Below, piece after piece: positions 6,925 through 15,179 of a stretch of 21,379 nucleotides of DNA. The stretch is from a virus. Position 1 is the first letter of the stretch. Each line of letters opens with the position of its first letter. Under the pieces are notes generated by a model that saw nothing but the letters and a program-made list of their open reading frames with translations, was not told where the DNA came from and ran no database searches. The stretch covers positions 1-21,379 of IMG/VR virus record IMGVR_UViG_3300025151_000363. The stretch is one strand, 5' to 3'. Made by a program: the position numbers and the translations under genes.

Positions 6925-9359
6925 GCGTCACCTCTCTGTTTCAATAGTTCCCGTTCGATACCCGCTTGGATGCGAGCTTGCGTTTGGGCCTCTTGACTTG
7001 CCAGCCTTTGCTGGAAGTTTGCTTCACGTTGCGCAAGTTTTTCACGCTCCAGTTGCAGCTTGGCCTGCTCTTCCGCAACATCGTTCTGTTCTTGCTGGGC
7101 CTTGAGTTGCAGTTCTTGCTCCTTCAAAGCAATCAATGGATCAGGTCCCGCCTGCTCCTGCGGTTGTCCCGCCTGCTGAATCTGTTGACCTAACTGAACG
7201 ACCTGCTGCATGCCCTGTGCCACAAACTGCGCCACCATCGATTGATATGGCGCATTGTTCGACGGATCTGCTAGAGCAACGTTTGGATTCTGCTGTGTAA
7301 AAGCAGCCTCAGCTTGTTCTTCCGCCATCAACTGGATGTGGTTCAATATGTGCTTCTGTATCGCAAGCACCACCTGCGGCAACGTAGCAGCCACACCGCC
7401 CGTTACAAACAAAAGGTGGGCCTGTATGTGGGCCATATGGTCTTGGCCCTTAAACGCCTCCAGAGACACGTTCTCGAGCGCGTCCATATTCTCCTGCGCA
7501 GGGTCTTTCGGACGAAGTTCGTCCGAAACTTCCGCATTCAGAATTTGGTCTACATTTTTGACACCCATAGCGTCGTAAACCCGACGGTATACCTGCGGCA
7601 TGTTGTGGATCTGCGGCGCTTGCATAGCCATTTGTAGCTCTGTTTGAGCTAAAGCAATTCGCTGGCTTTGCGAAAAGATGTTTGGGTCAGAAACCGGTAA
7701 TACGTCTACACGTTCATCAAAATCTCTTGCTTTCACCGCCTGATCTGCCCCCGCAACGGCGTACGGGTACACATTAGGTAGGCTTTCGTTCATTACACGC
7801 GCCAAAATCCTAAATTCCACCTTCATAGCGTAGTGAAGGCGTTTATGGATCGCGCTCATCACGCGGGCACCTTGCTCAATCATAGCAATCGTCGTGCCAA
7901 CTGCGGCAGATTGGTTGCCATCGCCTATCTTCATATCGGTAATCGTGGCAAAACGTTGAGCGGCTTGAACTACAAACCCTAAAAGCTGAAATAACGTGCC
8001 GTCAGGGCCTTTGAAAGGCAACGGCATCAAAGAATCGCGTATTTGACCACCGGGAGCGTCTACATCTCTGAATTCACCCGGTTGAAGAGGATCTTCGTCG
8101 TCTCTGATCCTCAAACCACGGGCTTTGAAGCCCGCAGGCAGGTTAGAAAGCGTTCCTGCATCGATTAATTGACGTAAAGCTGCCGTCGCAGTGCGAGAAA
8201 GGCCACCAATCGTGTGAATCAGGCCCATTCCGTAAAAACCGAAGCCGGGCAAAAACTTATAATGGACAAAATACTGGATTTTTGACGTCAAAGGGTCGTC
8301 TTCGCGGTAATTTCGTCGGATTGCCAGCACTTTTCCGTTGTCTTCACTGATCGTAACGACATACGGGACCTTAATTCCGGTCATTTCGCCGTCTTCGTCC
8401 GTATCTTCATACCCTTCAAGGTCTAAATCGACGTGGCATTCCAACAAAGTGCAATCATAGTCGACCCCAGAGGCCCGAGTGCCGTCAATATAGTCTATTT
8501 CGTCGCTGACACTGGTCGAATCTGGCTGCGAAGGCAGTACTTTGATGTCTCGATAGAAGCCACTGACCTGTTGTTTACGCAAATCGTTCAAAGACATGCG
8601 AACAACGTGCGTGATGTTAGGACACGTCTCCAGATCGTTGCTCTCATACGGCACCACAAGGTGCTCTGCCGGTATAAATTTACAAACTGGCCGCCCCAAA
8701 GCGTCATCGAAGTACACTTTTTTGAACGTAGAGCCCGCCAACGGCAAATAAAACAGCATTTGGTCAAACTCTGGCGTGTATTCCTCCATCACATTGGTGA
8801 TGTAGTAGTTCATAAAGTCTTGAACACGCTTGGCTTGATCCATCTTGTCCGTGGTCTGTGAGCCAAGGACCGTGGTTCGTACTGGGCCGTCCGCAGGCAA
8901 AAGCTCATTGAACGCTTGCGCTTGGAACTGAACCGCCGCTTCTGCCAAAAGGGGATGCGTTACACCAGTAGCGCCCCGGAAAGGCTCCGTACGCTCTTCG
9001 TAATTGAAGCCCAAAAGCTCAAGGCCCTTGGAATAAGCGTCTTCCCAATCTTGTCGTGACGCACGGTTCGCGCTGTACTGCTCCATAAGCTCGTTAGAAA
9101 CTTGAGCGAGCACCGAATCAGGCAAAAACTCCGCAAGATTGTCGTAAAAATCGTCTTCTCGTTCACGGTTGCGGAATGGATCGAAATCCAGAGTCGCCCC
9201 ACCGTCATCTTCGCGAATAATTTCTATGCCTTCGATCTCTACGTTAGTGACTAGATCACCGGGCAAAGCCTCTACTTCTACGGCCTGCAAGTCCTCATCG
9301 TCAAGAGTCAAACCTTGTCGATCCATCAATGAAACGGGTGGGGTATCACCATTTGCCAT
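6921..9359 (-). CDS. Portal protein (P22-type)
   Basis: This 812-aa protein has the length and order of podovirus P22-like portals. It has an acidic N-terminus, then a conserved region from about residue 75 (DDFYDNLAEFLPDSVLAQVS, RASRQDWEDAYSKGLELLGF). Next come FRGATGVTHPLLAEAAVQFQ near 125-145 and KFLPGFGFYGMGLIHTIGGL near 365. From about 720 it is Gln/Glu-rich and strongly coiled-coil, matching the portal barrel/C-terminal helix region. The dodecameric portal is the DNA entry point, TerL docking site and nucleus of capsid assembly. GGAG precedes ATG 9359. The next gene starts inside its stop codon. Confidence 0.9.
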   Translation of the reverse strand: MANGDTPPVSLMDRQGLTLDDEDLQAVEVEALPGDLVTNVEIEGIEIIREDDGGATLDFDPFRNREREDDFYDNLAEFLPDSVLAQVSNELMEQYSANRASRQDWEDAYSKGLELLGFNYEERTEPFRGATGVTHPLLAEAAVQFQAQAFNELLPADGPVRTTVLGSQTTDKMDQAKRVQDFMNYYITNVMEEYTPEFDQMLFYLPLAGSTFKKVYFDDALGRPVCKFIPAEHLVVPYESNDLETCPNITHVVRMSLNDLRKQQVSGFYRDIKVLPSQPDSTSVSDEIDYIDGTRASGVDYDCTLLECHVDLDLEGYEDTDEDGEMTGIKVPYVVTISEDNGKVLAIRRNYREDDPLTSKIQYFVHYKFLPGFGFYGMGLIHTIGGLSRTATAALRQLIDAGTLSNLPAGFKARGLRIRDDEDPLQPGEFRDVDAPGGQIRDSLMPLPFKGPDGTLFQLLGFVVQAAQRFATITDMKIGDGNQSAAVGTTIAMIEQGARVMSAIHKRLHYAMKVEFRILARVMNESLPNVYPYAVAGADQAVKARDFDERVDVLPVSDPNIFSQSQRIALAQTELQMAMQAPQIHNMPQVYRRVYDAMGVKNVDQILNAEVSDELRPKDPAQENMDALENVSLEAFKGQDHMAHIQAHLLFVTGGVAATLPQVVLAIQKHILNHIQLMAEEQAEAAFTQQNPNVALADPSNNAPYQSMVAQFVAQGMQQVVQLGQQIQQAGQPQEQAGPDPLIALKEQELQLKAQQEQNDVAEEQAKLQLEREKLAQREANFQQRLASQEAQTQARIQAGIERELLKQRGDA

Positions 9360-9361
9360 AT

Positions 9362-12130
9362 TTAAGCTCCAAAGCTTCCAATGCCTCGACTCAAGCCTAC
9401 CTCACCGCCGTATCGCATACCACCCGGATTCGCTATGTCAACAATCTCGGGATCTTTACGGGGTGGCTTACCCGGACCGCCGCCACCAGTTCGTACACAA
9501 ACGGGTTTGCCATTTACAAACTGCAACGTGTAACCGTTACCACATCGATACATTTGCGTAGGTTCTAGTCCAAATGTGCCGGGGGCCGTGCTTTGAGTAC
9601 CTGTATTAATCACGCCTGAGTCTGGTCCCGGTGCCGCTGATCCGGCAGTAAATGCATCTGTGTTTACGCCGCTTGTGACGTCGCGCGTTCTGAACAACGA
9701 CGGCATTGATTGTTGAGCCACCGGCTTGTAGATAGGCATTGTGTAACCTGTTGCACGTTCTTCTTCCGTGCCTTCAAAAGGCATGTAGGTGCGTTTGATT
9801 TCCATGCCCTGACTACTGGGGTATCCGCTAGTGTATGGAGTTATTGAATCTGCCACATCTAGATCCACCTTTCCTAGCAACGATTGTATGCCTGCAAAGT
9901 TCTGGGCGCTTTCTTGCGCTCGTTGTTGTGCTTGTTGCTTGGCAGCCAGTTGTTGCTCGTACGCAGCGGCAGCCGCAGGCGTCGGATGTAGAGTGCCGTC
10001 GCTTGCTTCTGTGATCACCGCAGGCGTTTGGTTTTGCTGCATCGGATCTTGCTGTGCCGTAGTGGTTGTAGTTGCCGGATCTGCTGTCGTGGTGGTAGTG
10101 GTGACCGGGTCAACAACCTGACCATACATGCTGCGATCAATCGCGGTTCCGGTTTCAGACGGTGTTGTGAACAAGTCTCCTGCGGCAGCTTGTGCTGTTT
10201 CAGCAGCCTGTAAAAGTTCACCTTGCGTCGGTGCGTCGTAGATCGGATCGGGATCAGGAGTGGCCGCGAGTTGCGCTTCCATTGCTAGACGATCCGCTTC
10301 TTGTTGCGCAGCTAGTTGTTCTGCTCGTTGTAACTGGGCAGCCGCTTCTTGATCGGCGGCGATTTGTGCGGCCTCTTGCGCAGCTAGTTGTTCTGCCGCT
10401 AACTGGGCAGCAGCGATACGCTCTGCTTCTGCGGCGGCTCGTGCCTCTTGTTCTGCGGCAAGAGCCGCTGCTTCTTCAGCGGCTTGTCTTTGCGCCAAAG
10501 CTTCGAGAGCGGCTTGCTCATCTGCAAGGGCCTGTGCGGCGGCTGCATCTGCGGCTGCTTGCTCTGCTGCGATTCGCTGAGCCTCTTCTTCTGCAAGACG
10601 AGTCTCTTCCGCCTGTGCGGCCGCTTGTTGAGCAGCTAACGTCTCTGCGGCAAGCCTTTGTGCTTCTTCTGCGGCAGCCTGTTCTTGAGCAATACGAGCA
10701 GCTTCTTGCTGGGCAAGTAGCTCTGCTGCTGCTTGTTCGTTTGCTATTCGAATAGCTTCTTGCTCCGCTGCAACACGGTCTGCTTCTTCTTGTGCAATTC
10801 GTAATTGTTCTGCCTCTTGTGCTGCGAGTGCGTCTGCTGCAGCCTGTTCTGCTGCAAGAACCTCGGCAGCAGAAGGGCCCGGTTGGACGGGATCTGTTTG
10901 GACGGGTGGCAAATAAACAGGGCCAGTTGTACCGCCGCCAGTTGTGCCACCGCCAGTTGTACCGCCGCCAGTTGTACCGCCGCCAGTTGTGCCACCGCCA
11001 GTTGTGCCACCGCCAGTTGTGCCACCGCCAGTTGTGCCACCGCCAGTATCACCGGGTCCGGGTCCGGGTCCCGAATCCGGTGGTGGGTCTGTGTAAACAG
11101 GGGTGTCATCCGGTTTGACGTCATCAACGGGTGTTTCTGCTGTCGTGCCGCCGCCGGGCAGCATGCCCGGCTCGTCCGGTGTTTGACCGGGGGCAGTTAC
11201 AAGCGAACTAGGCGAGATCAAAACATCACTGCCTTCCTGTAGATACATACCCGGCGTAAACGTTTGATCAGGAGACGTGCCATAAATTGTTTGCTCTGGC
11301 AGACCCTCCGGGTTTTGAAATGCCGCCGCCTGTTCGAGCGCCCTTTGTTGGGCTATCAACTCTTGTGTCGTAGGCATCGCTGGCGCGGCTGCTGTGGTAG
11401 CTGCCATCGTTGTGGGCGCGGCTGCAGTTTGCTGGGCCGCTTGCTGGGCCGCTTGCTGGGCCGCTTGCTGGGCTGCCAGTTGCTCAGAGGCCAACCTTTC
11501 TGCCTCTTGCTGGGCTGCCAGTGCGTTTGCTCTGTCTACCTCCGCTTGCATCGCCGCAGCTTCTTCCATTGCTTGTTGATATGCCGCAGCCATTTCCGCT
11601 TCCGACGGACCTGCAGGGCTGGTGCCTGTCGGTGGACCAGAAGTGGTTTGTGTAGGTGGGGGTGGCGGTGGTGGACCGGCCCGCTCTTGAGTTTGCGCCT
11701 GCTCGGCTGCTGCGGCTGCTGCTGCCGGTATTGCATAGGCCGGGAGCTTCGAAAAGTCAAAGTTTGACATGTCAATCTTGGGTTCAAAGCCACCCATCAT
11801 TCCACCCGCAAACATGCCAACAGGTTCTTGTGTTTCACGTGAAACACGTGCAAGAGGCCCCTGTGTGTAACCACGCAATAGGCCCGAGAGCCCCGGTCCG
11901 ATTACACGGCCGCCTTGTGAAAAACCTTCGGGTGGGAATTGATCCGGGGGTGTTTGTTCTTTGATTTGTCTTCGTAGATCTTTTATCTCATCAATCGTTT
12001 TACGCTGTTTTGCCTCTAGACGTTTCCGAGAGACGGCAGTCATAGATTCCTCTGCCAACTCGCGTCCTTGTTTCATAGCTCGGCTTTTTGCTGCTGCTAA
12101 CAGCCTCATAAGCATTACAGGGACAGTCAT
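9362..12130 (-). CDS. Large low-complexity Ala/Gln/Glu-rich protein between TerL and portal (922 aa)
   Basis: I do not recognise a family for most of this protein. Residues 1-60 are basic and helical. SQGGRVIGPG follows at 71-80 and a seven-residue poly-Pro run at about 153-159. Residues 180-240 are an Ala/Gln helix and 362-402 a GGGTT pentapeptide repeat (about eight copies). About 415-650 is a very long Ala/Glu/Gln coiled coil, then Thr- and Pro-rich linkers. A compact C-terminus has FVNGKPVCVRTGG, RKDPEIVDIANPGGM and RYGGEV. GGAG precedes ATG 12130. The gene lies 24 nt after TerL and 2 nt before the portal, so it belongs to the head operon. An elongated virion or internal protein fits, but that is inference. 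A perfect parS-like palindrome lies in codons 95-101. Confidence 0.75.
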   Translation of the reverse strand: MTVPVMLMRLLAAAKSRAMKQGRELAEESMTAVSRKRLEAKQRKTIDEIKDLRRQIKEQTPPDQFPPEGFSQGGRVIGPGLSGLLRGYTQGPLARVSRETQEPVGMFAGGMMGGFEPKIDMSNFDFSKLPAYAIPAAAAAAAEQAQTQERAGPPPPPPPTQTTSGPPTGTSPAGPSEAEMAAAYQQAMEEAAAMQAEVDRANALAAQQEAERLASEQLAAQQAAQQAAQQAAQQTAAAPTTMAATTAAAPAMPTTQELIAQQRALEQAAAFQNPEGLPEQTIYGTSPDQTFTPGMYLQEGSDVLISPSSLVTAPGQTPDEPGMLPGGGTTAETPVDDVKPDDTPVYTDPPPDSGPGPGPGDTGGGTTGGGTTGGGTTGGGTTGGGTTGGGTTGGGTTGGGTTGPVYLPPVQTDPVQPGPSAAEVLAAEQAAADALAAQEAEQLRIAQEEADRVAAEQEAIRIANEQAAAELLAQQEAARIAQEQAAAEEAQRLAAETLAAQQAAAQAEETRLAEEEAQRIAAEQAAADAAAAQALADEQAALEALAQRQAAEEAAALAAEQEARAAAEAERIAAAQLAAEQLAAQEAAQIAADQEAAAQLQRAEQLAAQQEADRLAMEAQLAATPDPDPIYDAPTQGELLQAAETAQAAAGDLFTTPSETGTAIDRSMYGQVVDPVTTTTTTADPATTTTTAQQDPMQQNQTPAVITEASDGTLHPTPAAAAAYEQQLAAKQQAQQRAQESAQNFAGIQSLLGKVDLDVADSITPYTSGYPSSQGMEIKRTYMPFEGTEEERATGYTMPIYKPVAQQSMPSLFRTRDVTSGVNTDAFTAGSAAPGPDSGVINTGTQSTAPGTFGLEPTQMYRCGNGYTLQFVNGKPVCVRTGGGGPGKPPRKDPEIVDIANPGGMRYGGEVGLSRGIGSFGA
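10922..11048. repeat. 15-bp tandem repeat encoding GGGTT units
   Basis: About eight copies of a 15-bp unit built on CGCCAGTTGT lie head to tail. Two variants alternate (flank ACCGC or GCCAC). On the minus strand each encodes Gly-Gly-Gly-Thr-Thr, so the reading frame is kept at any copy number. Near-identity of the copies suggests recent expansion or slippage. Confidence 0.92.
11830..11847. promoter_or_regulatory. parS: Perfect parS-like centromere site inside a coding region
   Basis: TGTTTCACGTGAAACA at 11831-11846 matches the bacterial chromosomal parS consensus (bound by ParB) at all 16 bases, and one more flanking pair extends the palindrome to 18 bp. It lies in codons for RVSRETQ of the 922-aa protein. 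By composition-free chance a given 16-mer is expected about 5 in a million times in 21 kb per strand. The DNA match is direct; binding by a ParB is inference, and no ParB gene is in the window. Confidence 0.7.
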
Positions 12131-12154
12131 AAACGTTCTCCGAAAGTAAAACTG

Positions 12155-13630
12155 TTATCCATAATAATTTGCCGCTGAAATCATTTGAGCCGGTCCATAG
12201 CTGTCTTCCCAATCGTCACTGGGCAAATTCACAAAGTTACCTTGACGGTATCGCATCAACGCCTGCGTCGTGCTATCCACCAAGTCATCATGGGTTCCGT
12301 TCGGAAATGCCGCACACTCTTCAATCACCTCGTGCGCCCAGCTTTCATCCGGGGCCCAGATCATCCCCGCTTCAAACAACGGAGAGATAGAATGTACTCT
12401 TGATAACTTATCATTACCACGGCTAGGTGTGAAATTTACAACCGGTATACCCACCTGCCGTAGCTCGTGAGTCAGAGGGGTCCCTGTGGCTTTTGCCTCA
12501 ATAATCACCGTTTCGGGCTCCCAATACTTGTACTGCTCTAACGCAATCTCTTTCAACTCCGGAAAATCCCACCGCCCCTTCTTCGCATCGAGCAAGATAA
12601 GATTCGCGGGGCCCCCAGCCTCCTCCGGATAGAACACACCCCACGTAGTGATCGCACTGTAGTCCGCAGTCTCGCGTTTTGAAAACGCCGTATCGTAACT
12701 TTGTATTACATACTGCAAGTTTGGGATATTGACGCCTTCCCACACCTTCCACCATTCGCGCTTTAAGATCGCCAGCGTTTCTGACGTCGGGGCCTGCTGA
12801 TACTGCGCATTCCACTGGTACGGCGGTATTGACGCCTTTACAGACTCCAACTCTTCTTTTTTCCAGAACTCAGGCCACGTAGGCTCGCCAGACGGTAAAA
12901 TGGCCGGTAATTCCACCACTTCCCACTGATCTGCATGGGGGTCCCTAGTCATTTGACGGATCAAGTTGCCCGTCATGTCTTTTTCAGACCACCGTGTCTG
13001 TACCAAAACGATCGCACCACCCGGCTGCAAACGTTGCCGGGGACCCGCCGTGTACCACTCCCACGCGTTTTCAAACCCGCTCGCCGACATCGCTGTCTGC
13101 TCCGAGTGCGGGTCGTCAATAATAATTAAGTCACCACCACGACCAGCCAAGTTCGAACCGACGCCCACCGCGTAATACATACCACCGGATTTCGTGTCCC
13201 AGCGCCCCGACGCCTTACTGTCCGCCGACAAGATCGTATTATCGAAAATCTCCTGATAATCGTCTTGCTCCAGAAGATTCTTGACCTTTCTACCAAAGTT
13301 CACCGCAAGCTCGGTCGTATGCGTCGCCTGTATGATCTTCATCGCCGGATTGCGCCCAATCATCCACGCCGGAAACAAAAACGACGCAAATTCAGACTTC
13401 GTGTGACGCGGCGGCATGTTAATTATCAACCGCTTCAACGTCCCATTCGCGATCTGCTCTAGCTTCTCAGCGATCAAATGATGATGCCGACCCGCAATAA
13501 ACTGCGGCCACATAGAATTTACAAATGGTAAAAAATTATTTTGGCAGGATTCCACACGCTCAAGCTGCTTCAGACGCAACTCTAAACGTAATTTCTGGAC
13601 ATCCGTTGTTGAATCTAAACTAAGGCTCAA
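12155..13630 (-). CDS. terL: Terminase large subunit (TerL)
   Basis: The 491-aa protein shows both TerL domains. The ATPase has a variant Walker A at 72-80 (MPPRHTKSE), Walker B at 168-175 (LIIIDDPH) with the catalytic acid, and a coupling-like VLVQTRWSEKD near 208. The RNase H-like nuclease has D313 (SYDTAFSK), E378 (VIIEAKATG) and D448/D449 (THDDLVDS). It pumps DNA through the portal and cuts concatemers. It has a TTG start at 13630, overlapping the nuclease stop (TTGA), with AGGGA five bases upstream. The next in-frame Met is far inside, at about residue 40, so TTG is favoured. The 922-aa gene follows after 24 nt. Confidence 0.95.
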   Translation of the reverse strand: MSLSLDSTTDVQKLRLELRLKQLERVESCQNNFLPFVNSMWPQFIAGRHHHLIAEKLEQIANGTLKRLIINMPPRHTKSEFASFLFPAWMIGRNPAMKIIQATHTTELAVNFGRKVKNLLEQDDYQEIFDNTILSADSKASGRWDTKSGGMYYAVGVGSNLAGRGGDLIIIDDPHSEQTAMSASGFENAWEWYTAGPRQRLQPGGAIVLVQTRWSEKDMTGNLIRQMTRDPHADQWEVVELPAILPSGEPTWPEFWKKEELESVKASIPPYQWNAQYQQAPTSETLAILKREWWKVWEGVNIPNLQYVIQSYDTAFSKRETADYSAITTWGVFYPEEAGGPANLILLDAKKGRWDFPELKEIALEQYKYWEPETVIIEAKATGTPLTHELRQVGIPVVNFTPSRGNDKLSRVHSISPLFEAGMIWAPDESWAHEVIEECAAFPNGTHDDLVDSTTQALMRYRQGNFVNLPSDDWEDSYGPAQMISAANYYG

Positions 13631-14046
13631 AGGGGTCCCTGACTTAAATACTTAACAAGTGGACTATAGCCACCAGAACACGGAAACGTAAGACGCGGCG
13701 GCGATTTGTGCATCCCGTTCACCGATACATCCATCACCTGATCCGCTGAATACAACAAACACTCCGGCTGCGTGTCCGCTGGCCGCCAACGCTGCACCAA
13801 TACCCAACAATTACTGCCCTGATGCCGTACCGCGAAGCTCACTTGAAACGGAGACAAGTTAACCTGATTGCCCTTCGCAACCTTCAACTCGATCATATGC
13901 AACCGCTTGTTACGGTCCATCAACAATAAATCTGGGATACCCGGTGTCTGACTGTTCTCAATACGCGTCAGTACAACGTCCGAGTCCAGCTTCTCAATGT
14001 TAGCCTTGAGCGCCTTCCAGAAGTTCGACTCCGTCCGCTTCGACAT
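13627..14046 (-). CDS. PD-(D/E)XK nuclease of the VRR-NUC type
   Basis: The 139-aa protein shows a minimal PD-(D/E)XK core: E6 in TESNFW, GIPD with D39, E53-L54-K55 in HMIELKVAKG, then QVNLSPFQ. This order (N-terminal acid, PD, E-x-K, SP-x-Q) is that of small phage VRR-NUC or resolvase-like nucleases. A role in resolving branched DNA before packaging, or in host DNA breakdown, is plausible but not shown. It begins at ATG 14046, overlapping the end of terS by 47 nt, with AAGG seven bases upstream. It ends in a TTGA overlap with terL, so packaging genes and nuclease are translated together. Confidence 0.83.
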   Translation of the reverse strand: MSKRTESNFWKALKANIEKLDSDVVLTRIENSQTPGIPDLLLMDRNKRLHMIELKVAKGNQVNLSPFQVSFAVRHQGSNCWVLVQRWRPADTQPECLLYSADQVMDVSVNGMHKSPPRLTFPCSGGYSPLVKYLSQGPL

Positions 14047-14539
14047 CGATCACCTTCTCACCCAACTGGGCCTTCAACTCGTTCAACGCCTTCACAACCT
14101 CTTCCTTCGACATCTGGTCAATCGACCCATGACGAATCTCGCTCTTGTTGACGTAGATGTCACCTTGGGCCAAGCCCCGCGCTTTCTCAGCCTGTACCGC
14201 AGCACTGTACGCACCGTTCTCCAAAGCCTCGTCACGTATCCGCTGCAAATCCCGAATGTGCCTCGAGTACGTCACTTCATACTTCTCAGCTAACTCGCGC
14301 CGCCGCTCACGCAATGCCTTCACAATATGCGGCGATTTTTGCGGGTTTAACATCTCATACGCCCGGGTATGCGCACCCTTAACACTAAACCCAGCCTCTG
14401 CAGCCAGATTACGAAGCGTATCCTGCCCCTCCCGCGTCGCAACCAACTCGACAAACTTCACCTGCTTGCCGGTCAAACGCGTATTCTCAGATACTCGCGG
14501 ACGACCCCGCGTTTCAACTTTTCCTGCCTCTTTGGCCAT
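14000..14539 (-). CDS. terS: Terminase small subunit (TerS)
   Basis: The 179-aa protein has a Terminase_2-type N-terminal DNA-binding region: LTGKQVKFVELVATREGQDT near residues 22-41, followed by NLAAEAGFSVKGAHTRAYEM and LNPQKSPHIVKAL. A coiled-coil oligomerisation region follows (KALRERRRELAEKYEV). The conserved C-terminal segment HGSIDQMSKEEVVKALNELK, near 138-157, is typical of marine phage TerS. TerS recognises pac or cos DNA and recruits TerL. It is the first gene of the head operon, preceded by a promoter-like sequence and by the GC-rich noncoding stretch. The ribosome binding site is weak (GGGA). Confidence 0.85.
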   Translation of the reverse strand: MAKEAGKVETRGRPRVSENTRLTGKQVKFVELVATREGQDTLRNLAAEAGFSVKGAHTRAYEMLNPQKSPHIVKALRERRRELAEKYEVTYSRHIRDLQRIRDEALENGAYSAAVQAEKARGLAQGDIYVNKSEIRHGSIDQMSKEEVVKALNELKAQLGEKVIDVEADGVELLEGAQG

Positions 14540-14575
14540 GCATCAAATCCCATATCTAAGTGGACTTGGGACGCA

Positions 14576-14603
14576 AATATAGCACTTTTTTATCACAGTT
14601 AAA
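14576..14603 (-). promoter_or_regulatory. Candidate promoter for the late head operon
   Basis: Reading the minus strand, TATATT (14581-14576) is a good -10. TTAACT (14602-14597) or TTTAAC lies 15 or 16 nt upstream as a weak -35. Transcription would start about 30 nt before ATG 14539 of terS. It is the only clear promoter-like element before a roughly 11.6-kb operon that ends at the capsid terminator. Confidence 0.55.
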
Positions 14604-15133
14604 GGCCCACGGACCTTGGTTCGTTTTCACGCCGTATTGTTTGCGTAAAACCTGCACACTTACACGCTTTGTTTTTTTTTACCAACGACCGCGTTGGAAT
14701 CGCCGGGGCGTCGATCGCTGTGCATTGTTGTTAGCCTCGATTGTCCGGGGGACCCGGGCGGGGAACCGGGACCGGGGGCCAATGTTCGCGGACCGGGGGC
14801 CAATGTTCGCGGGCCTTGGAAGTTAAAAAGCGGCAAAAAATCACTTCCACGTTTTAAAAAAACCAACGTCCACGGGGCGCGGGCCTTGGATCGCGGACAA
14901 ATGCCGGCCGCTGCGGGCGCGTTTCCTGCAGCAAACCGGCGCGGACAGTTCGATTTCACCCGGTTCGCGGGGCGTAACCCCGCAGAATTGCACGCTGCGC
15001 GCGGATCGCGGGCCAATTGCTGCGGCTTTTGGGCCTGCAGCGGGGCCAATAAACCACGCGCCACGGGGCGCGGTACGTTTCAAGCCGCCCCCGGGCGGCG
15101 GGGCGGGGCCTGTTTCACCGGTAAATAACAGGC
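14604..15133. other. GC-rich noncoding region with repeats and hairpins, candidate packaging site or structured element
   Basis: I find no credible gene here. By hand count 14701-15120 is about 66% G+C. GGGCCAAT occurs four times (14776, 14797, 15010, 15043). CGCGGGCCTTGGA occurs twice (ends 14820 and 14890), and a related ACCTTGG lies at 14612. Strong hairpins lie at 14967-14983 (GCGGGG/CCCCGC), 15057-15072 (CGCGCC/GGCGCG) and 15084-15099. An inverted repeat GCCTGTT/AACAGGC at 15108-15133 closes the right edge. It sits between a terminator and the terS promoter. Phage pac/cos sites often lie by terS, hence the suggestion; an origin or noncoding RNA is equally open. Confidence 0.6.
14771..14812. 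repeat. Two perfect tandem copies of a 21-bp unit
   Basis: The unit begins ACCGGGGGCCAATG and ends TTCGCGG. Copies at 14771-14791 and 14792-14812 are identical and directly abut. Parts of the unit (GGGCCAAT, CGCGGGCC) recur further right, so the tandem looks like the densest part of a degenerate array. Confidence 0.9.
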
Positions 15134-15159
15134 AAAAAAAGGCCCGCATATAGCGGGCC
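15134..15159 (-). terminator. Intrinsic terminator after the 170-aa gene
   Basis: The minus strand reads GGCCCGC, a TATAT loop, GCGGGCC and seven T. The stem has seven GC pairs. It lies 21 nt after the stop of the gene at 15180-15692 and shields the GC-rich region and terS from upstream transcription. Confidence 0.9.
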
Positions 15160-15179
15160 AGATCCACCAGGGCGATCTA

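Noticed and set aside
10192-10755. 187-aa and other long plus-strand frames (9831-11767)
   Set aside because: They are shadows of the Ala/Gln-rich coiled-coil gene; their Leu/Arg/Cys-rich repeats only mirror its codons.
14668-14696. T run followed by CCAACG-ACCG-CGTTGG hairpin as a terminator
   Set aside because: The T run is on the wrong side of the hairpin for the plus strand and becomes an A run on the minus strand.
15111-15126. Second parS-like half site (TGTTTCAC) in the GC-rich region
   Set aside because: Only the left half matches; the right half (CGGTAAAT) does not, so it is treated as part of the edge inverted repeat.
14660-15167. Open frames in the GC-rich region on both strands (14660-15064 minus, 14694-15128 plus, 14841-15167 minus)
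   Set aside because: They come from scarce stop codons in GC-rich DNA. Their products are Pro/Arg/Gly-rich without a family pattern, overlap each other, cross repeats and hairpins, and lack convincing ribosome binding sites.
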